Source: Mytilus californianus (taxonomy: Eukaryota; Mollusca; Bivalvia; Mytilida; Mytilidae). From it: a stretch of 64,000 nt of DNA. A program made the position numbers and the translations under genes. The first letter of the stretch is position 1. Each line of letters starts with the position of its first letter. The DNA is taken from positions 69,957,558 through 70,021,557 of the forward strand of contig NW_026262668.1 of assembly GCF_021869535.1 (NCBI RefSeq). The letters are read 5' to 3'. Of this stretch, positions 1-12,769 are shown piece by piece. The notes under the pieces are model-generated. The model was not told the origin of the DNA. It made no database searches and saw nothing but the letters and a program-made list of their open reading frames with translations.

Positions 1-732
1 GAACATGTAAGTTTTCCTTAATCCACGAAAATTGGTACCCACGAAAATAAATGAATCCACAGTAGTACTTTATAATATACATAAGTATTTCACACAATCG
101 GATATAGTACATTTTGATACACATAAGTATTTATTGTGCGGTAAATGTTAATAAAAATATAGGACACTGTTGTGAAATAAAATAAGCGGAAATATACATT
201 ATAACTTGATTCTTAGAAACTACATTTTATTATATCCAATGTTCAATACAAATGTTAATTTGATAAAAACTTTTACTTAAGCAAGAGTTTGACATTAAGT
301 TAAGTTCGTCAGAATATTATCTTTGGTGCCTTTTGTAAATCATTATTTTATGGATTAAAGAAGTGGTACTGTTGTAGGTTGGAATATTTTGGTTTAATGA
401 AAAGCAGACAATAATGACTGTGCGGTCATACAAAAAAATTGACACGAAGAGAAACGCTCTTTCTAAAACTTTTCATTGTCAACAAAAACTTGATGTCATT
501 AATTAAGAAAATAGAATCACAATAAATCAGTCAAAAATAAGATACTCGCTTCTTTAAAGATCAGTTTTATTGCATTTTTTGTTTTTCAAATCCCAAGTAC
601 GTTTTGTCCGTTTGTACATATAATTTGTCTGTAACGACATAGCTATTGACCACAACATTGTCAGCAACACTTCTGTACATAATAATATGGTTAAAACACC
701 GAAGTACTATTAGAAAATCAACTGATAAAAAT

Positions 733-850
733 GTAATTACAAAAATACCGAATGTAAAGGAAAATTTAAAAAGGGGAAGCACTTAAAATCTGACAAAAAC
801 AAACGCGCGACTATATCAAACAACAGAACAACTGGAAAACAACTGTCATA
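733..850 (+). repeat. Family-C repeat
   Basis: acaaaaataccgaatgtaaa, ggaaaatttaaaaagggg and gaaaacaactgtcatat match the copies at 14541 and 18488. Confidence 0.6.
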
Positions 851-1582
851 TAGGCTTTTATATACTTATTTAGACAAACACTGTGCCAGATATTGAACAA
901 CAGGTGAAAAAAAGTAGATACTCTTGATCGGCTTCCACATAAGTCTGCAACTGATATTCTGGTGGGTAGTTGTCTCATTGGCAATCATATATTTTTATAG
1001 TATTTAGGATCTCCAAAATTTTCCATCTTTAATATTTCGATTATAAAATTGCCAGTTAATTTCAAACGGTAGTCAGAGCATCAGAAAAGTTCTATATAGC
1101 GAAACATTCATTGTCTGTTAGATTTATCGAAATGTATATGTTGATAAAATAATGTCTTTTTATGTAGATAAATATTCAATTCACAGCGGGGCTCTTGTGG
1201 GGTGTTCAGGTGCTGATTCAAATGAAATAGATGTATTCAAACAAGACGCCGATATATATTCTACTAATTAAGAAAAAACTCGCACTATTTCAAATCGTAT
1301 ACAGCGAAATGTCAACTTTGAGACAATCAGATTCGCGATGGGGCTTCAATTATAATGATGGTATCTAAGCTTGGCTTTCGATTACATTGTAATAATTGTC
1401 GAATTACGATTATTGTCATGATTTTGGACTTTTGATAGAAAATAGAGTTTATATGTCAATTTTACTTGACTTATTGATGTCGGACAAGGAGATAATTCGA
1501 GTTTCAACAAATAAAAGACCTATACTTGCACTGGTGGCAATATTTCTGTTAATATTGAAAGTATACATGTCTTGTTTAAAAG

Positions 1583-1772
1583 AGAGGCGAAAGATACCAA
1601 AGGGACATTCAAACTCATAAGTCGAAAATAAACTGACAACGCCATGGCTAAAAAAGAAAAATACCAACAGACAAAAAATAGTACACAAAACACAACATAG
1701 AAAACTAAAGACTGAGCAACACGAACCCCACCAAAAACTGGGGGTGATCTCAGATGCTCCGGAAGCCATCCA
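1583..1772 (-). repeat. Family-A repeat (3' tail of the YIDD retroelement)
   Basis: Carries gataccaaagggacattc, ctgacaacgccatggc and gaaccccaccaaaaactggg, the same order and orientation as 48660-48850. A 3' fragment only, with no RT sequence. Confidence 0.75.
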
Positions 1773-2284
1773 TTTGTACCCTTTTCACTTTTGATTCCAT
1801 TTGATTAAATGAATTATGTAAAGAAGCAGCTTACTTTATAACAAAAGCTAACAACTACGGGTGACTGTTGATAAAGGACGGACAATAGACGGCGACCGCA
1901 AAATCATTACTGTAATTGAAACTGGCATAGTTTGTACACACAAGCGAAGCTTAACAATAGCCATTGAAAAAATAGTGCTTGCTATTTGAATCGACGGATT
2001 ATTTCAACTTTTTATTTCCCTCTGTTTTTCGTGTTACAGCTACTGCTAATGTTTTAGGAACACGTTTGCAGTTACCTTTTGATATCTATTTCTATATGCT
2101 GTTTATTGTCGATTTTATTGCTTGACCCGTCGAATACTTTTGTTTGAATTTATTTAAAGCAAGGATGCATTGCTAAAAAACATTGAAATTGTGTATACCT
2201 GCCATGTTAACTTTAAAATTGCAGTATTGCATTCAAGAAGGTCCATAGTATCTAGTTATGCTAGGTAAAAATGATATCTCTCAC

Positions 2285-2440
2285 CGAGTACAGTAGTATC
2301 TATATTTATGTCTTTAGTTGCAGCAGGATGATCACTTGTGTTGTCCGAATCCCTTATATTTGTTTTCTCTAAAGGCAATGTGGCTTGATCATTCCTATCA
2401 TATAAATAACCTAATGCTGTTATCCCCTCATTATTTGTTG
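2285..2440 (-). CDS. Candidate exon, polar tail of unknown function
   Basis: The acceptor TTTCATTTCAG and the donor GTGAGA bound 156 nt that are open in phase 1-1, compatible with the PAN exon upstream. Residues are polar, for example ALGYLYDRND and SDNTSDHPAATKD. This could be a juxtamembrane or cytoplasmic region, or a terminal exon reading to TAA at 2256. No family is recognised. Support comes only from splice signals, phase and the open frame. Confidence 0.3.
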
Positions 2441-2683
2441 CTGAAATGAAAGAAAAAAAGAATTCAATATGATAATTATTATTGTGCATGTTGCTCAGTC
2501 TTCCATTAGTGAACAGTTGTTACTCTTTTAGTTTTTTGCTATGGAGTTGTCAGTTTCTCTTCGACTTTTGTTTTTCACGTTTTCCTTTTGTATCTTCCAT
2601 CACTTATTTTTACAACATACACAATTTAATCTATTGTCATTTAGATCCCATTTCACTTTGAGTTATCGTAGATTAAGCTTAAA

Positions 2684-2862
2684 AGAGGGACTAAAGATAC
2701 CAAAGGGACAGTCAAACTCATAGATCGAAAACAAACTGACAACGCCATGGTCAAAAATATAAAGACACACAGACAAATAATAGTACAGATGACACAACAT
2801 AGAAAACTAAAGACTAAGCAACACGAACCCCACCAAAAACTGGGGGTGATCTCAGGTGCTTA
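2684..2862 (-). repeat. Family-A repeat
   Basis: Near-identical to 48660-48840 (ataccaaagggacagtcaaa, gacacaacatagaaaac, gggggtgatctcaggtgct). A plus-oriented scrap (gctatggagttgtcagtttc) lies just upstream at about 2535-2575. Confidence 0.75.
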
Positions 2863-3018
2863 AGTCATTAAGTCATTGTTGCTTTCACGCGTGACAATGG
2901 TCTCCGTCAGAGTGTTTTGTTCCTGTTTGTTTTGTCAATAAATGATTAGCAGGTTCGTTTGCTTATGAAAATGAAGGGAATAAGACACATTATACTTATC
3001 ATACATACATTTTCTTAC

Positions 3019-3089
3019 TTCCTTTGAAGATGAGCCACCTGAAGATGTACTGACTGTTATTTGTTGAGGTGTATAATCACCAACAAGTG
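3019..3089 (-). CDS. Candidate short exon, serine/threonine-rich linker
   Basis: There is an acceptor (TAATTGTAG) and a GTAAGA donor around 71 nt. If entered in phase 1 it encodes LVGDYTPQQITVSTSSGGSS followed by SKE, which would suit a stalk or linker 3' of the PAN exon. It would end in phase 0, which does not match the start of the candidate at 2440. Either an exon is missing or one of the two is not real. Confidence 0.25.
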
Positions 3090-3175
3090 CTACAATTACA
3101 TTATTTGACAATTCTTAAATAGCTTAAGAGATAAACTTTTATATAATATGTAAAGAACTCGTTAGAAGCTATAAA

Positions 3176-3500
3176 CTATTTTCATATTACCGACTTTTGA
3201 CTCCGGATTATATAATTTGTCGACTGGTTACCTTGGACATCATGGTACTCGGTCAAGTAAGAGCAACCAAAAAAGTAAAATCAAACATATAATCGGTGTA
3301 ATTTGAGGGGAAAGTTTATTGTTTTCCGATAATTTTGTAGTGAAAATGTTAAGCAGGTAATTTTCCCCCAAAATTGTACCGATTGAACGCTTGGTTTTAC
3401 TTCTTTAGCTTGCTCTTACCTGACTTGGTACCATGATGTCCAAGGTAACCAGTCGACAAATTATATAATCCGGAGTCAAAAGTCGGTAATATGAAAATAG
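3176..3500. mobile_element. Foldback MITE, 325 bp
   Basis: The outer 73 bp of each arm are identical inverted copies (3176-3248 and 3428-3500). Homology continues inward with divergence to a short centre near 3335. The termini read ctattttcatattaccgac. No target duplication was resolved. Confidence 0.8.
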
Positions 3501-3589
3501 TCTATTGTACAATATGTAGACAACTGTTAAAATCCCGTTTTCAACATGTATTAATACAAATGTATATATTATTATATCTTACATTATAT

Positions 3590-5750
3590 AGTATGTGATT
3601 GGCTAATACGGAATCACGTGTCATAGTTTAATTTCGATGTTTTTCCTAAAATTAACAGGAGCGGTAAATAACCCCGACAAATTAAGCCTCAATCGAACAA
3701 ACCCTATTATTCCCCGGTGAATAACCCTTGTCGTACCTCAATGATCACGAGTTATTAAAGTATGACGTCACTTAACCCTCTTGTAGTTTATTTCTTGCTT
3801 TGTCGCGCCAAAATCATCTTGACGTTTCATATTTGTGACGTTGCAAAAGTTGTGCTTCTCTGTAGAACAGCGTTTTCCCGCCGTCCATAATTTTCCCCGC
3901 GTCAATTTAGCCGTAATTAGAAAAAAACTTTTAACCACGAAATATAATAGTTTTTTATATATATATATGATATTTCTTATCTTTAAAAAAATAAAGATAA
4001 TAAACTCATTGCTAATAAATTTACATGCGCTTTAGTTTTATATTTGTCAAGTGAAATGCATAACTGTTTCTAAGCCACCCCTAAAACACTAGAATATATG
4101 TATCCGTCTTATCCGATTAGCATAGTAAACCTTGTTATAATTGATAAATACCGTAAAGAATCTCTCAAATAATTATATAAACAAAACATCGGCAGCCAAT
4201 AAAAATAAAAAATTAAAACAATGCATGTACAAATAAAAATAAATAAAACTCCGAACAGCCGATTCTTTGAACGACTTCGTGTTGTAAAGTATTATATGTG
4301 TCAGATTAAATTTTTCATTCCAAGCATTGTTTCGGCAGGCGAGGAAAGAATTTTTAAACGTTATCATCCATATTCCTTTTGTTTATTTCGTAATCATGTT
4401 TATTATTGTTTTATTGCCCAAAATTTTAGGGAATGTTTGAAATAAAAATTTGAAAAACAGCAAAACGAGGGAAGAAATTCTAAAATGAATTTCTGTTGTC
4501 TACATGTGAGCTGAATCAATTATTATCAATGACTTGGAAATATTATAATTTTATTTTCATTTTACATGTATGATGAAATACACATTGTATTTGGCATACA
4601 TGAAATATCTAAAAATTCGTTGATTGATAGATTGTTGTTTGCTCAACTGCAACGGCAGGTATTTTATGCAATATTAAGGACAACTGAGATTTAATGAACA
4701 TTAAATATGTTGATCAGTAGGTCCTACAAAGTAAAAGATCTGAGATGAATGGCTGAAAATTGAGATTGCCACTGGGAAAGGATGATATGTTGGATAGGAA
4801 GAGAAATCATTGGGTCACCTTCTTATTTAGCATCCCAATTTCTAATAAAAATATATTTTAGATTATTTCTTCCATGATGAAACAGGTATAAAATGTATTA
4901 AAATATCATATCGTATTTCAAGTATATCGTGTTACATTTGTGTACCGTCTTTACAACAACAAAAAAAACAAAACAAAAAAAACTTAAAGAACTCAATCGC
5001 GGCTTTTGAGCCCAACAAATATTTTCCAGTTCTCTTAAATAAAGCGTGTATTGTGAATATTGATATTTTGCATAATAAAAAATAACCGTTTCCTTTTCTG
5101 TGATTATTTATAAGGAATGCGATTATTCTTTAAGATATTATGATTAAAAGAAAAATGAAAAAAGTTTTTAACAAATTTCTCGAAAGTATGCGACATTTTG
5201 CATGAAAATGACGAACTACATAATAAGTAAACACGTTAAATAAGTTGGTATTATAGTACTAACAAGCTTATGATCCTGTATCATTTGTTGACATCCGTTT
5301 TAAGTATAAAAATAATGCATTTAATTCGGTTTGCTTCGTTCCCGCCAAATTCGTCCTTTTGGCGCCGTCTTTTGACGCTGTCAGTGCCCCTCTGTATTGT
5401 GACGTTACTATTGACCATTGACGTTCTACACAATCAACAAGTTTTGTGTGCAGAAGCCATAAATGTCCCTTTGGCAGCAAGAGGGTTAACGTCAGATAAA
5501 CAAAAACAAATATGGCAACTGCCAGGTTAGAAACCCATCAAGTGACAAAGAAACAAGATAAAACAAGGCTTGGAAATTCATCTAGTGCCGAGGATATCTC
5601 TTGTAAACGGCCCTTTTCAGGGTCATCTATATCTTTCAGAAAAAGTCTACCTTTGTTGTACATACTAGAAATGTTAGACACAAAATAGTTTTCTAACATA
5701 AGTGTTTTGACAATCTGTTACAATATTTGATCATATTTTACACTTAATTG
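3590..5750. other. Gene-free stretch with two GC-richer CRE-bearing blocks
   Basis: Blocks at about 3590-3910 and 5290-5530 are GC-richer. They share motifs: TGACGTCA at 3763-3770, several TGACGTT/TGACGCT, and cgccaaaatcatc compared with gccaaattcgtcc. Short frames on both strands carry no recognisable protein. They may be two diverged copies of a repeat or CpG-bearing promoters; the rest is AT-rich and featureless. Confidence 0.35.
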
Positions 5751-5768
5751 TTTGTTCGGTATAATAAA

Positions 5769-5866
5769 ACAATTATGGTCCATTGAGTCGGTGAATATCC
5801 AAAATTGTCAACCCGAGTAAGGGTTGACAATTTTTGATATTCACCTCCTCAGCGGGCCATAATTGT
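5769..5866. repeat. Hairpin repeat, about 46-bp arms, 6-bp loop
   Basis: acaattatggtcc...gtgaatatccaaaattgtc...ccc is followed by gagtaa and the inverse gggttgacaatttttgatat...gggccataattgt. Pairing is imperfect in the middle. MITE-like; it also resembles palindromes that can be excised or misassembled. Confidence 0.7.
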
Positions 5867-7516
5867 ATATTGAATCTTTTTCTAATAATAACCACTGAAA
5901 TATTCAAAGAATTAACGAGACGGCAAACTAGTCAACAACTTCTAGAACTTTTTTAGCAATTTTATGGACACAGGGCCTACTGTATAGAAACCAGTCAATC
6001 TTGGATATCTTTGTTTGTTTTGTCGTTGGGTTGCTGTCTCATTTACGTTTAAATGACACTGGGCGATTCATAAACCTACGCGATCTTTCAATTTTTATAA
6101 AAATTGGTAAAAAACTAGATTATATGTACAGATATATGTCATTAAGTAGAATTATCAGAAACCATTCGTCTTTGGTATGCTTGGAGGGCTCTACGATCCT
6201 GCTTGATAGTCCAGATATACCGCAAAAGACTACTGGAGACAGTTTAAGTGATAGTGAAACCAGCCCTTCGTATATTTCTCAGACAAAATATGTCTAGAAT
6301 TCATCTTACATGTAATGGCATGTGTATCGATTTCAATTAGCCTAATTCTAGGCACAATTCCAAGAAGATTGACTGATCATAACGGGTCATACAATTCCCT
6401 GAAACCTTTTCCCTTAAGTTTTGTAGATTTTGAATATTAAAGGGAGACTTTGGGTCCTCCTTACATATTGAAAATGAACAGTTTTCTTCACTCTTTTATA
6501 TATTATCTGTATCTCTGACTAGCATATCTGTAAGCCAAATTTTATTGACAACGAAAGATCAGGACAGTTTGTCATTTGAGCGGACGTTTGTAGTGGTTTG
6601 TAATATCTTTTCATATCATTCTTCCATGCACTTAGAGCCTTCAGTACACGTAAAAAACAAATAATTTCCGGAAATTGTCGTGAGCGTTGTCCTTATATTT
6701 CTACATATTTATTTACATTTAAAATTATTATGCTATTTACAACTATTTCTCGTTTCATGAATAAACGGATTGCGTCATTTTTTAAAGTTATTTTTGAGCT
6801 ACGCCTATTTGTTCCAGACATTAGTGTTATTGTTTTTCTTTAATTTGTGCGCTCCATTAAACTTACGAAGAATAAAACACATTTTAATTTATGACATCAG
6901 TGTCAACTTTAGTCTAAAAAGTCCACAAGGACTACATGTGTCATTGGAAAATTGTTAGGATTTTGACACATGTATTGATCAGATGTATCATAGACCGTTT
7001 CATTGTAATGTACCTAGATATATAGAGGGGAGAGCACAAATCCGGAAAAAGATGACAATCATGTGACAAAAAAGGCACGTGACTATTTTTCATTTACAGA
7101 ACAAACATATTGAACATTATACAAAAGTTATTTGGGCTACATGAATATCGAAAAGGAGTAAGCTCTTCTCATCATCCTGAAAAGTAATCAATTCCTGTTC
7201 CATTAGTGGCTCCTTTCGTATCGTTCATATCAAATGCGTCTCATTTGGTGATGTTGAAAAGGTCAGAAAGAGGAAAGAATTGTTGCTACAGTGAATAGAA
7301 CATTGTCATATAAGACACAGATAAAGAGTATGCGCATTTGATATGATTGTTCAGCTGGAAAAATTAGTACAAAAATCTGAATTATCAGTAAATGCAGAAA
7401 AAAAATTACGTGGATGTAAGCAATTTGATCTGCTTATCATGTTTATCTTCAATTTAAGTTTAACTACATAATAACGGTGTGCAAGTTGTGCATTCAATCT
7501 AATAGTTATAACATAC

Positions 7517-7768
7517 CATGTACGTAAGTATAATCAACAGAAACCCAATCAGGGTCATATTTGACATTATATTTGCCATTGAAGATCGTTTCCTTAAATC
7601 GGCAGCTCGAATTTGCTTTATTGTAATTGAAGCCGATACATGCGTAGCCTTTCTTTGACAATTGCAAGCACTCATCCTCACACTCCGTAAAAGTATATGG
7701 CTGACCATCGTATTTAATATAATTGCTGATGTAAATTAAGTTTGGTGTCCTATCGAAATACCTATATT
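7517..7768 (-). CDS. Exon: PAN/Apple domain
   Basis: A single symmetric phase 1-1 exon of 252 nt lies between acceptor TTTTGCAG and donor GTATGT. It encodes about 84 residues with the PAN/Apple cysteine layout: TECEDECLQL, then YACIGFNYNK, then SSCRFKE. C-x3-C, a C-x-G/A-F-x-Y strand and a C-x-F/L strand define the family. Phase 1-1 exons are typical of shuffled extracellular modules. It follows the second CTLD exon in phase. An ATG is in frame 5' of the acceptor, but the splice site makes an internal exon far more likely. Confidence 0.65.
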
Positions 7769-10700
7769 CTGCAAAATAAATCAAAATTAAATATGAATTA
7801 ACAAAAAATAAATATACTCGAAGCATTTCATTCCACTGGCGATCATGTTTTGTGGTATTTCAAAGAAATCCGGATTTTCTTTACTTTACAAATGATGTAG
7901 ACTTATTTTATACTTATTATTATTTTTCAGCGCCACTGATGTCTTGTGTAGATGAAACAAACAGTTATAAGCCTGGTATCTTTGTATGATTTTATGATGA
8001 CAAACATAAAGCACATGAGATCACCACTCGTTTTTGTTGAGGTTTATGTTGCTCTGTCCTTAGTTCTTTTCGATTTTTCGAATAAAAAGTATTAAATAAG
8101 ACAATAATAAATCAAAGGTTTGTCATCAACAAAATTTGCTAAAGAAAAAGATTGATAAAAAATAAATAATGAAAAAAATTACCAACAACAAAAGCCAGTT
8201 AACTGCAGAAAAGAAACTGAGGAGGTTTTTGATATATTGTGTGAACGATATAAACTGTTTCAACTCATTTGCTGGTACAACTTCGTTGTTACCTATATGA
8301 ATTTGCATTTTGAGATGAACATATCATCACTCTACAATTAGTGTCATGACTCTAAGAAATTATGTTAAAGGCATAATCATCTGCTTCTCCAATCTACGTC
8401 TCTAATCTTTTGCAATACATTTAAGATAAGTTTGTTTCATAGGCTTTTTTCCTGGTTTAGTATTTCTTGTAAGTTTAAAAAAACCTTTATATTTTTTCAG
8501 ATACATCACATTTTTTTTATTAAATACAGATAACACTGTGTAAACTGTGTGCGTCCAAAGCACAATATTTATCATTCACTTTCACCAATAATTCTCAAAT
8601 CAAAAACATTTGAAAGCCGGAGTGTAGATACATATTTTAGGTTGAATAATGTATGCTCACTCCTCCTGTGAAATGTGTATGTAAAAATAAAACATAAACT
8701 CGTCCAGACCTAGGCACCAATATTGTAACGTGTTAGAAACTTATACAAAAAACAAGGATATCTCACATTGAAACTGGGATGTCTAGAGACAGCGACAGCG
8801 AACATTTGTCATGCGCAATACGGAATCCGTGAGAATAAATATAAGTGATAGATATAAGAAGATGTGGTATGAGTGCCAATGAGACAACTCTCCATCCAAG
8901 TCAAAATTTATAAAAGTAAACCATTATAGGTCAAAGTACGGTCTTCAACACGGAGCCTTGGCTCACACCGAACAGTAAGATATAAAGGGCCCCTATAATT
9001 ACTAGTGTAAAACCATTCAAACAGGAAAACCAACGGTATAATCTATATAAAAAACGAAAAACGAGAAACACTTATGAACCACATCAACAAACGACAACTA
9101 CTGAACATCAGATTCCTGACTTAGGACAGGTGCAAACAAATGCGTTACATGTAAAGTTAACTTACTTGTGGGTTTCAAGCATATAAAGCCATACATAACA
9201 TTATTGCACGAGTCTGTTGCCAACTGGAGTTTAGGAAAGTTGTGATATCGGCTTTCAACACTAACATCGGCTTTCAACACTAACATAAACGCAACCTGTT
9301 TGGTTGTTTTCGACTTCACCAAAACCATGTATCTCCGCAATCTCTAAATCTTTTAGATTTTTTCCTGTTGAATAATGACCAGTCCAAAACTTTGTTACTC
9401 TAAAACAAAACATATTATAATCAAATAAATAATATCGGAATTACACTAGAAAACTGGAGCATCAGCTCAAAATTCAGAGTTTTCTTTGCTCAAAAGAACA
9501 TTGTGGAATATTTTTTACAGAAAGGAGTCGCCAGTGTTAGACTGGAACCATTAGACCGAAAGGTGATTCCAACTGTGGTATTTCCGTTTATTGACTACCG
9601 AAAAGGGATCAATTGCATATTTTTATTTGCTTATTATTTCATGGCAGAAATAAATCATAGATATATTTCCCTTGCTTTAGGAAAATGTTACTTTTCGTCG
9701 GTGAACAAATATTCACGTTTCTCGAAGACAAGAAAAAAGAATGTTTCATTCCGTTTCTCATTTGTACTTGCAGAAAATAGAATATTCATGTGCATTAAAT
9801 TTCTCATATTTTCTTGATGTTATAATTACTTTCGTCGTCTTACCCTTTGCAAGTAACACTTAGGATGACAGTCGTATCTGGTGTTGTCACCATCGAAGAA
9901 GACATGTCGACCAGTTGAAGGTTGACCTGGGTATGTCTTGCAAGTTCATTTGTTTAAAATTAAATAAACCACAAGCAATGGATTTTTTTTAATATGATAA
10001 AAGACTAAAAAGTTGTTTTGAGTTTGTTTACATGTTAACATGTCAAAAAAGTTTTCGATTATTATTGATGATCATGTGTGTTGATGAAAACCATACGTCC
10101 TCTATTTGTTATCTTATAGAATAATGATATGTGAAGTACATGTGTATTGTTATACTTACAGTTTGATTTCAAAACATAGTTTTAAAGCAGGATTAAAAAA
10201 GTACGAAAAACTGGGTTTGAATAAAAATAGATGTGGGGTTTACATAAACGAAACAGAATAACAACGACAGCATTAACAAAAAACACTAAGGATCAACATA
10301 AAGAATTCAACAATAGAAATGTGTTTATACAATATGTCAAACATCAAATCGTCAAAAGTCTATGAAATAGAAATAACACTTTAGACTTCATGCTTCCTAA
10401 GCGCCTTTCTTGATGTACCTTCATCAGGAACAATCAAACCAAAACATTTGAAAGCCAAAGATGTATAAATATTTGATTAAGTATCGAGCTACTTGTCAAC
10501 AAGGTACAGACAGAAAATCCAAACTCATTTAAGGTTTACACTGTCAACGGAAGATGAAATCTCATTTTCGAAATAATTTCTCTAGCTTGATTTGGAAACG
10601 GAGATTTAAGAAAAGTATGTCGTAAATTATGTCAGTACCAAGCTGATGATAACACTTCATTAGTAGTGGTATAGACTCAGTTTTAGTAAATGATAATAAC

Positions 10701-12737
10701 ACCTTATAAATTTCATGACATGACATTCGACAACTACTGACGGGGTTCCTGACTTAGGATGTTAACATGAAAAAACTCGTCAAAGATTCAGGTTTATAAT
10801 TTGGTTCGTCAGACGCGCCTTTTGTCTACATAAGACTCATCAGTGGCGCTCGAATCAAAACAGATGCAAATTAAAATCAAATACAAAGTCGAAAACGCGA
10901 CTGCGTTACACTGACCCTACACTAGATTTTAGAATTTTCAACCATCCCCATTATTAAATCTCGATTGGTAATGCTTCCAGTTGCTTTATGAGAATTTTTG
11001 TCAGTGAGAAGCTGATATATTCTGTATAAATCTATTTGTTTGGCAGGTCTCAATCGAACGAAGCTTGCATTTTCGAAGAATATGCAGTAAAAACTCATCA
11101 AAGATCCAGGCTTATAATTTGGTACGCCAGACGCGCGTTTCATCTGCAAAAGATTCATCGGTGACGCTCGAATTAAAGAAGTTGGAGACTCACCAGTGAC
11201 CCTCGGAGCAAAGCAGTTGAAAGGCCAAATCAAATACGAACTTGAAAAGCATTCAAAACCGAAAATTCCAAAAAAGTTGTGCCAAATAACGCTAAGGCAA
11301 TCTATACTTGGGGGTAGAAAAAAAACCTTAGTATTTCGAACAATTCAACATTTTGTATCCAATAAATTTACAGAAAAATTATCATATCAACGATATCTTA
11401 TGTCAATACAAAAGTGTTGATTACAAGTCTGGTGATACCTTTGAGAACTTAACGTCCACCAGCAGTGGCATCGACCCATTGCAAACAATCCTTACCGATA
11501 CTAGGCTTATGATTTTGTACGCCAAACCCGCGTTTCGTCTAATTAAGACAAGATCATCAGTGACGCTCGAATCAAAAGTAGCTGGAATGCAAATTCAAAT
11601 TCATAGATGAAGAGCATAAAAACCCCAAAATTCCTAAATTATAAACAGTAAAATACATGTAAAAGATTTGTCTGTTACGGGTTGCACAAAAATGCAAATA
11701 TGTCCAGGGAAGGGGACATAAAATTCGATGTTTCGTGTATGGATAATCACAGGCTACTTCTGCGTAAAAGAACCTTTTCAAAACAAATCTCTTTCAGGAG
11801 TCCGTTGATGGATTGTCAGAGGGCTATTATTTTTACCTCATTTAACATACCATATTTTTTATTAGGGATAGTATTATTTCCCATCCTTGATCCAGGTAAC
11901 TAAATGTGCATCACATATAAATGTATTAATTGTTTATTTGATCTCTATAGAAAATTGATAATCATATCTAGAGAAAAATAAGCTTTGTGTCAGTCTTTTC
12001 ATAATTAAACACTTTTAAGGTTTGAAAACCTCTGTTAACATTTTTTTTCATTATCTTCCTAAGAATTGATTAAAAATGACGAAATGTGTTATTCTATATT
12101 TTCTTACCCCGGTGATAGCCATGGCGTTGTAACGAAAGTGGAATGAAAGCCAATCAATTGAGTAAGGTTTACTAAATAGCTTCCTTCGTTTGAACAATAA
12201 TTTTCTGCTGTGTACCACGTGACTGCTTCAGTGTACAATGTAGCATTAAAAGCTTCTGTTTCAATTATACAAAGACACATGTTTAGCTATAGTGATAAGC
12301 AAGTAAAGTAGATTTTTTCGCAATTAATCTAACCATAATATGTATTGCTATGTTTAAATAATACAAAGTATATAATAATGCAAGAACTGTACATCCATCT
12401 TGTCAGAACCGCCTTGGTTGTCTCTTGGTTCCGTGTTCGCCTCTAGTGCGGGAAGTCGTGGGTTCGAACCCCGGCCGGGTCAAACCAGACTTTAAAATTG
12501 GTATTTATTTGCTGCTTTTCCCTTAAGCACGCGGCATCAAGGAGTAAGAACAAAGACTGGTCGGCTCGGAGTCAGAATGTTATGCCCGTGTATGTCGTCC
12601 TACGTACTGTTACCTTGTGAACTAGCACGTTAAATAAAATATGCTAATCGTGTCGGTATAGTACAAAACAGGTTAATAATTCATATTACATTACTATGTT
12701 CTCTTCCCAGATATGCATTTAATTTGCCGCTGGATTT

Positions 12738-12769
<32 letters not shown>

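Noticed and set aside
6001..6297. 98-codon plus-strand ORF
   Set aside because: No recognisable domain, AT-rich composition and no splice context; chance frame.
9503..9817. 104-codon plus-strand ORF
   Set aside because: Lies in an intron of the lectin gene on the other strand, with low-complexity residues; chance frame.
12409..12482. tRNA gene
   Set aside because: The T arm is perfect, but the acceptor and D arms do not fold and a SINE body follows. Called as a tRNA-derived SINE.
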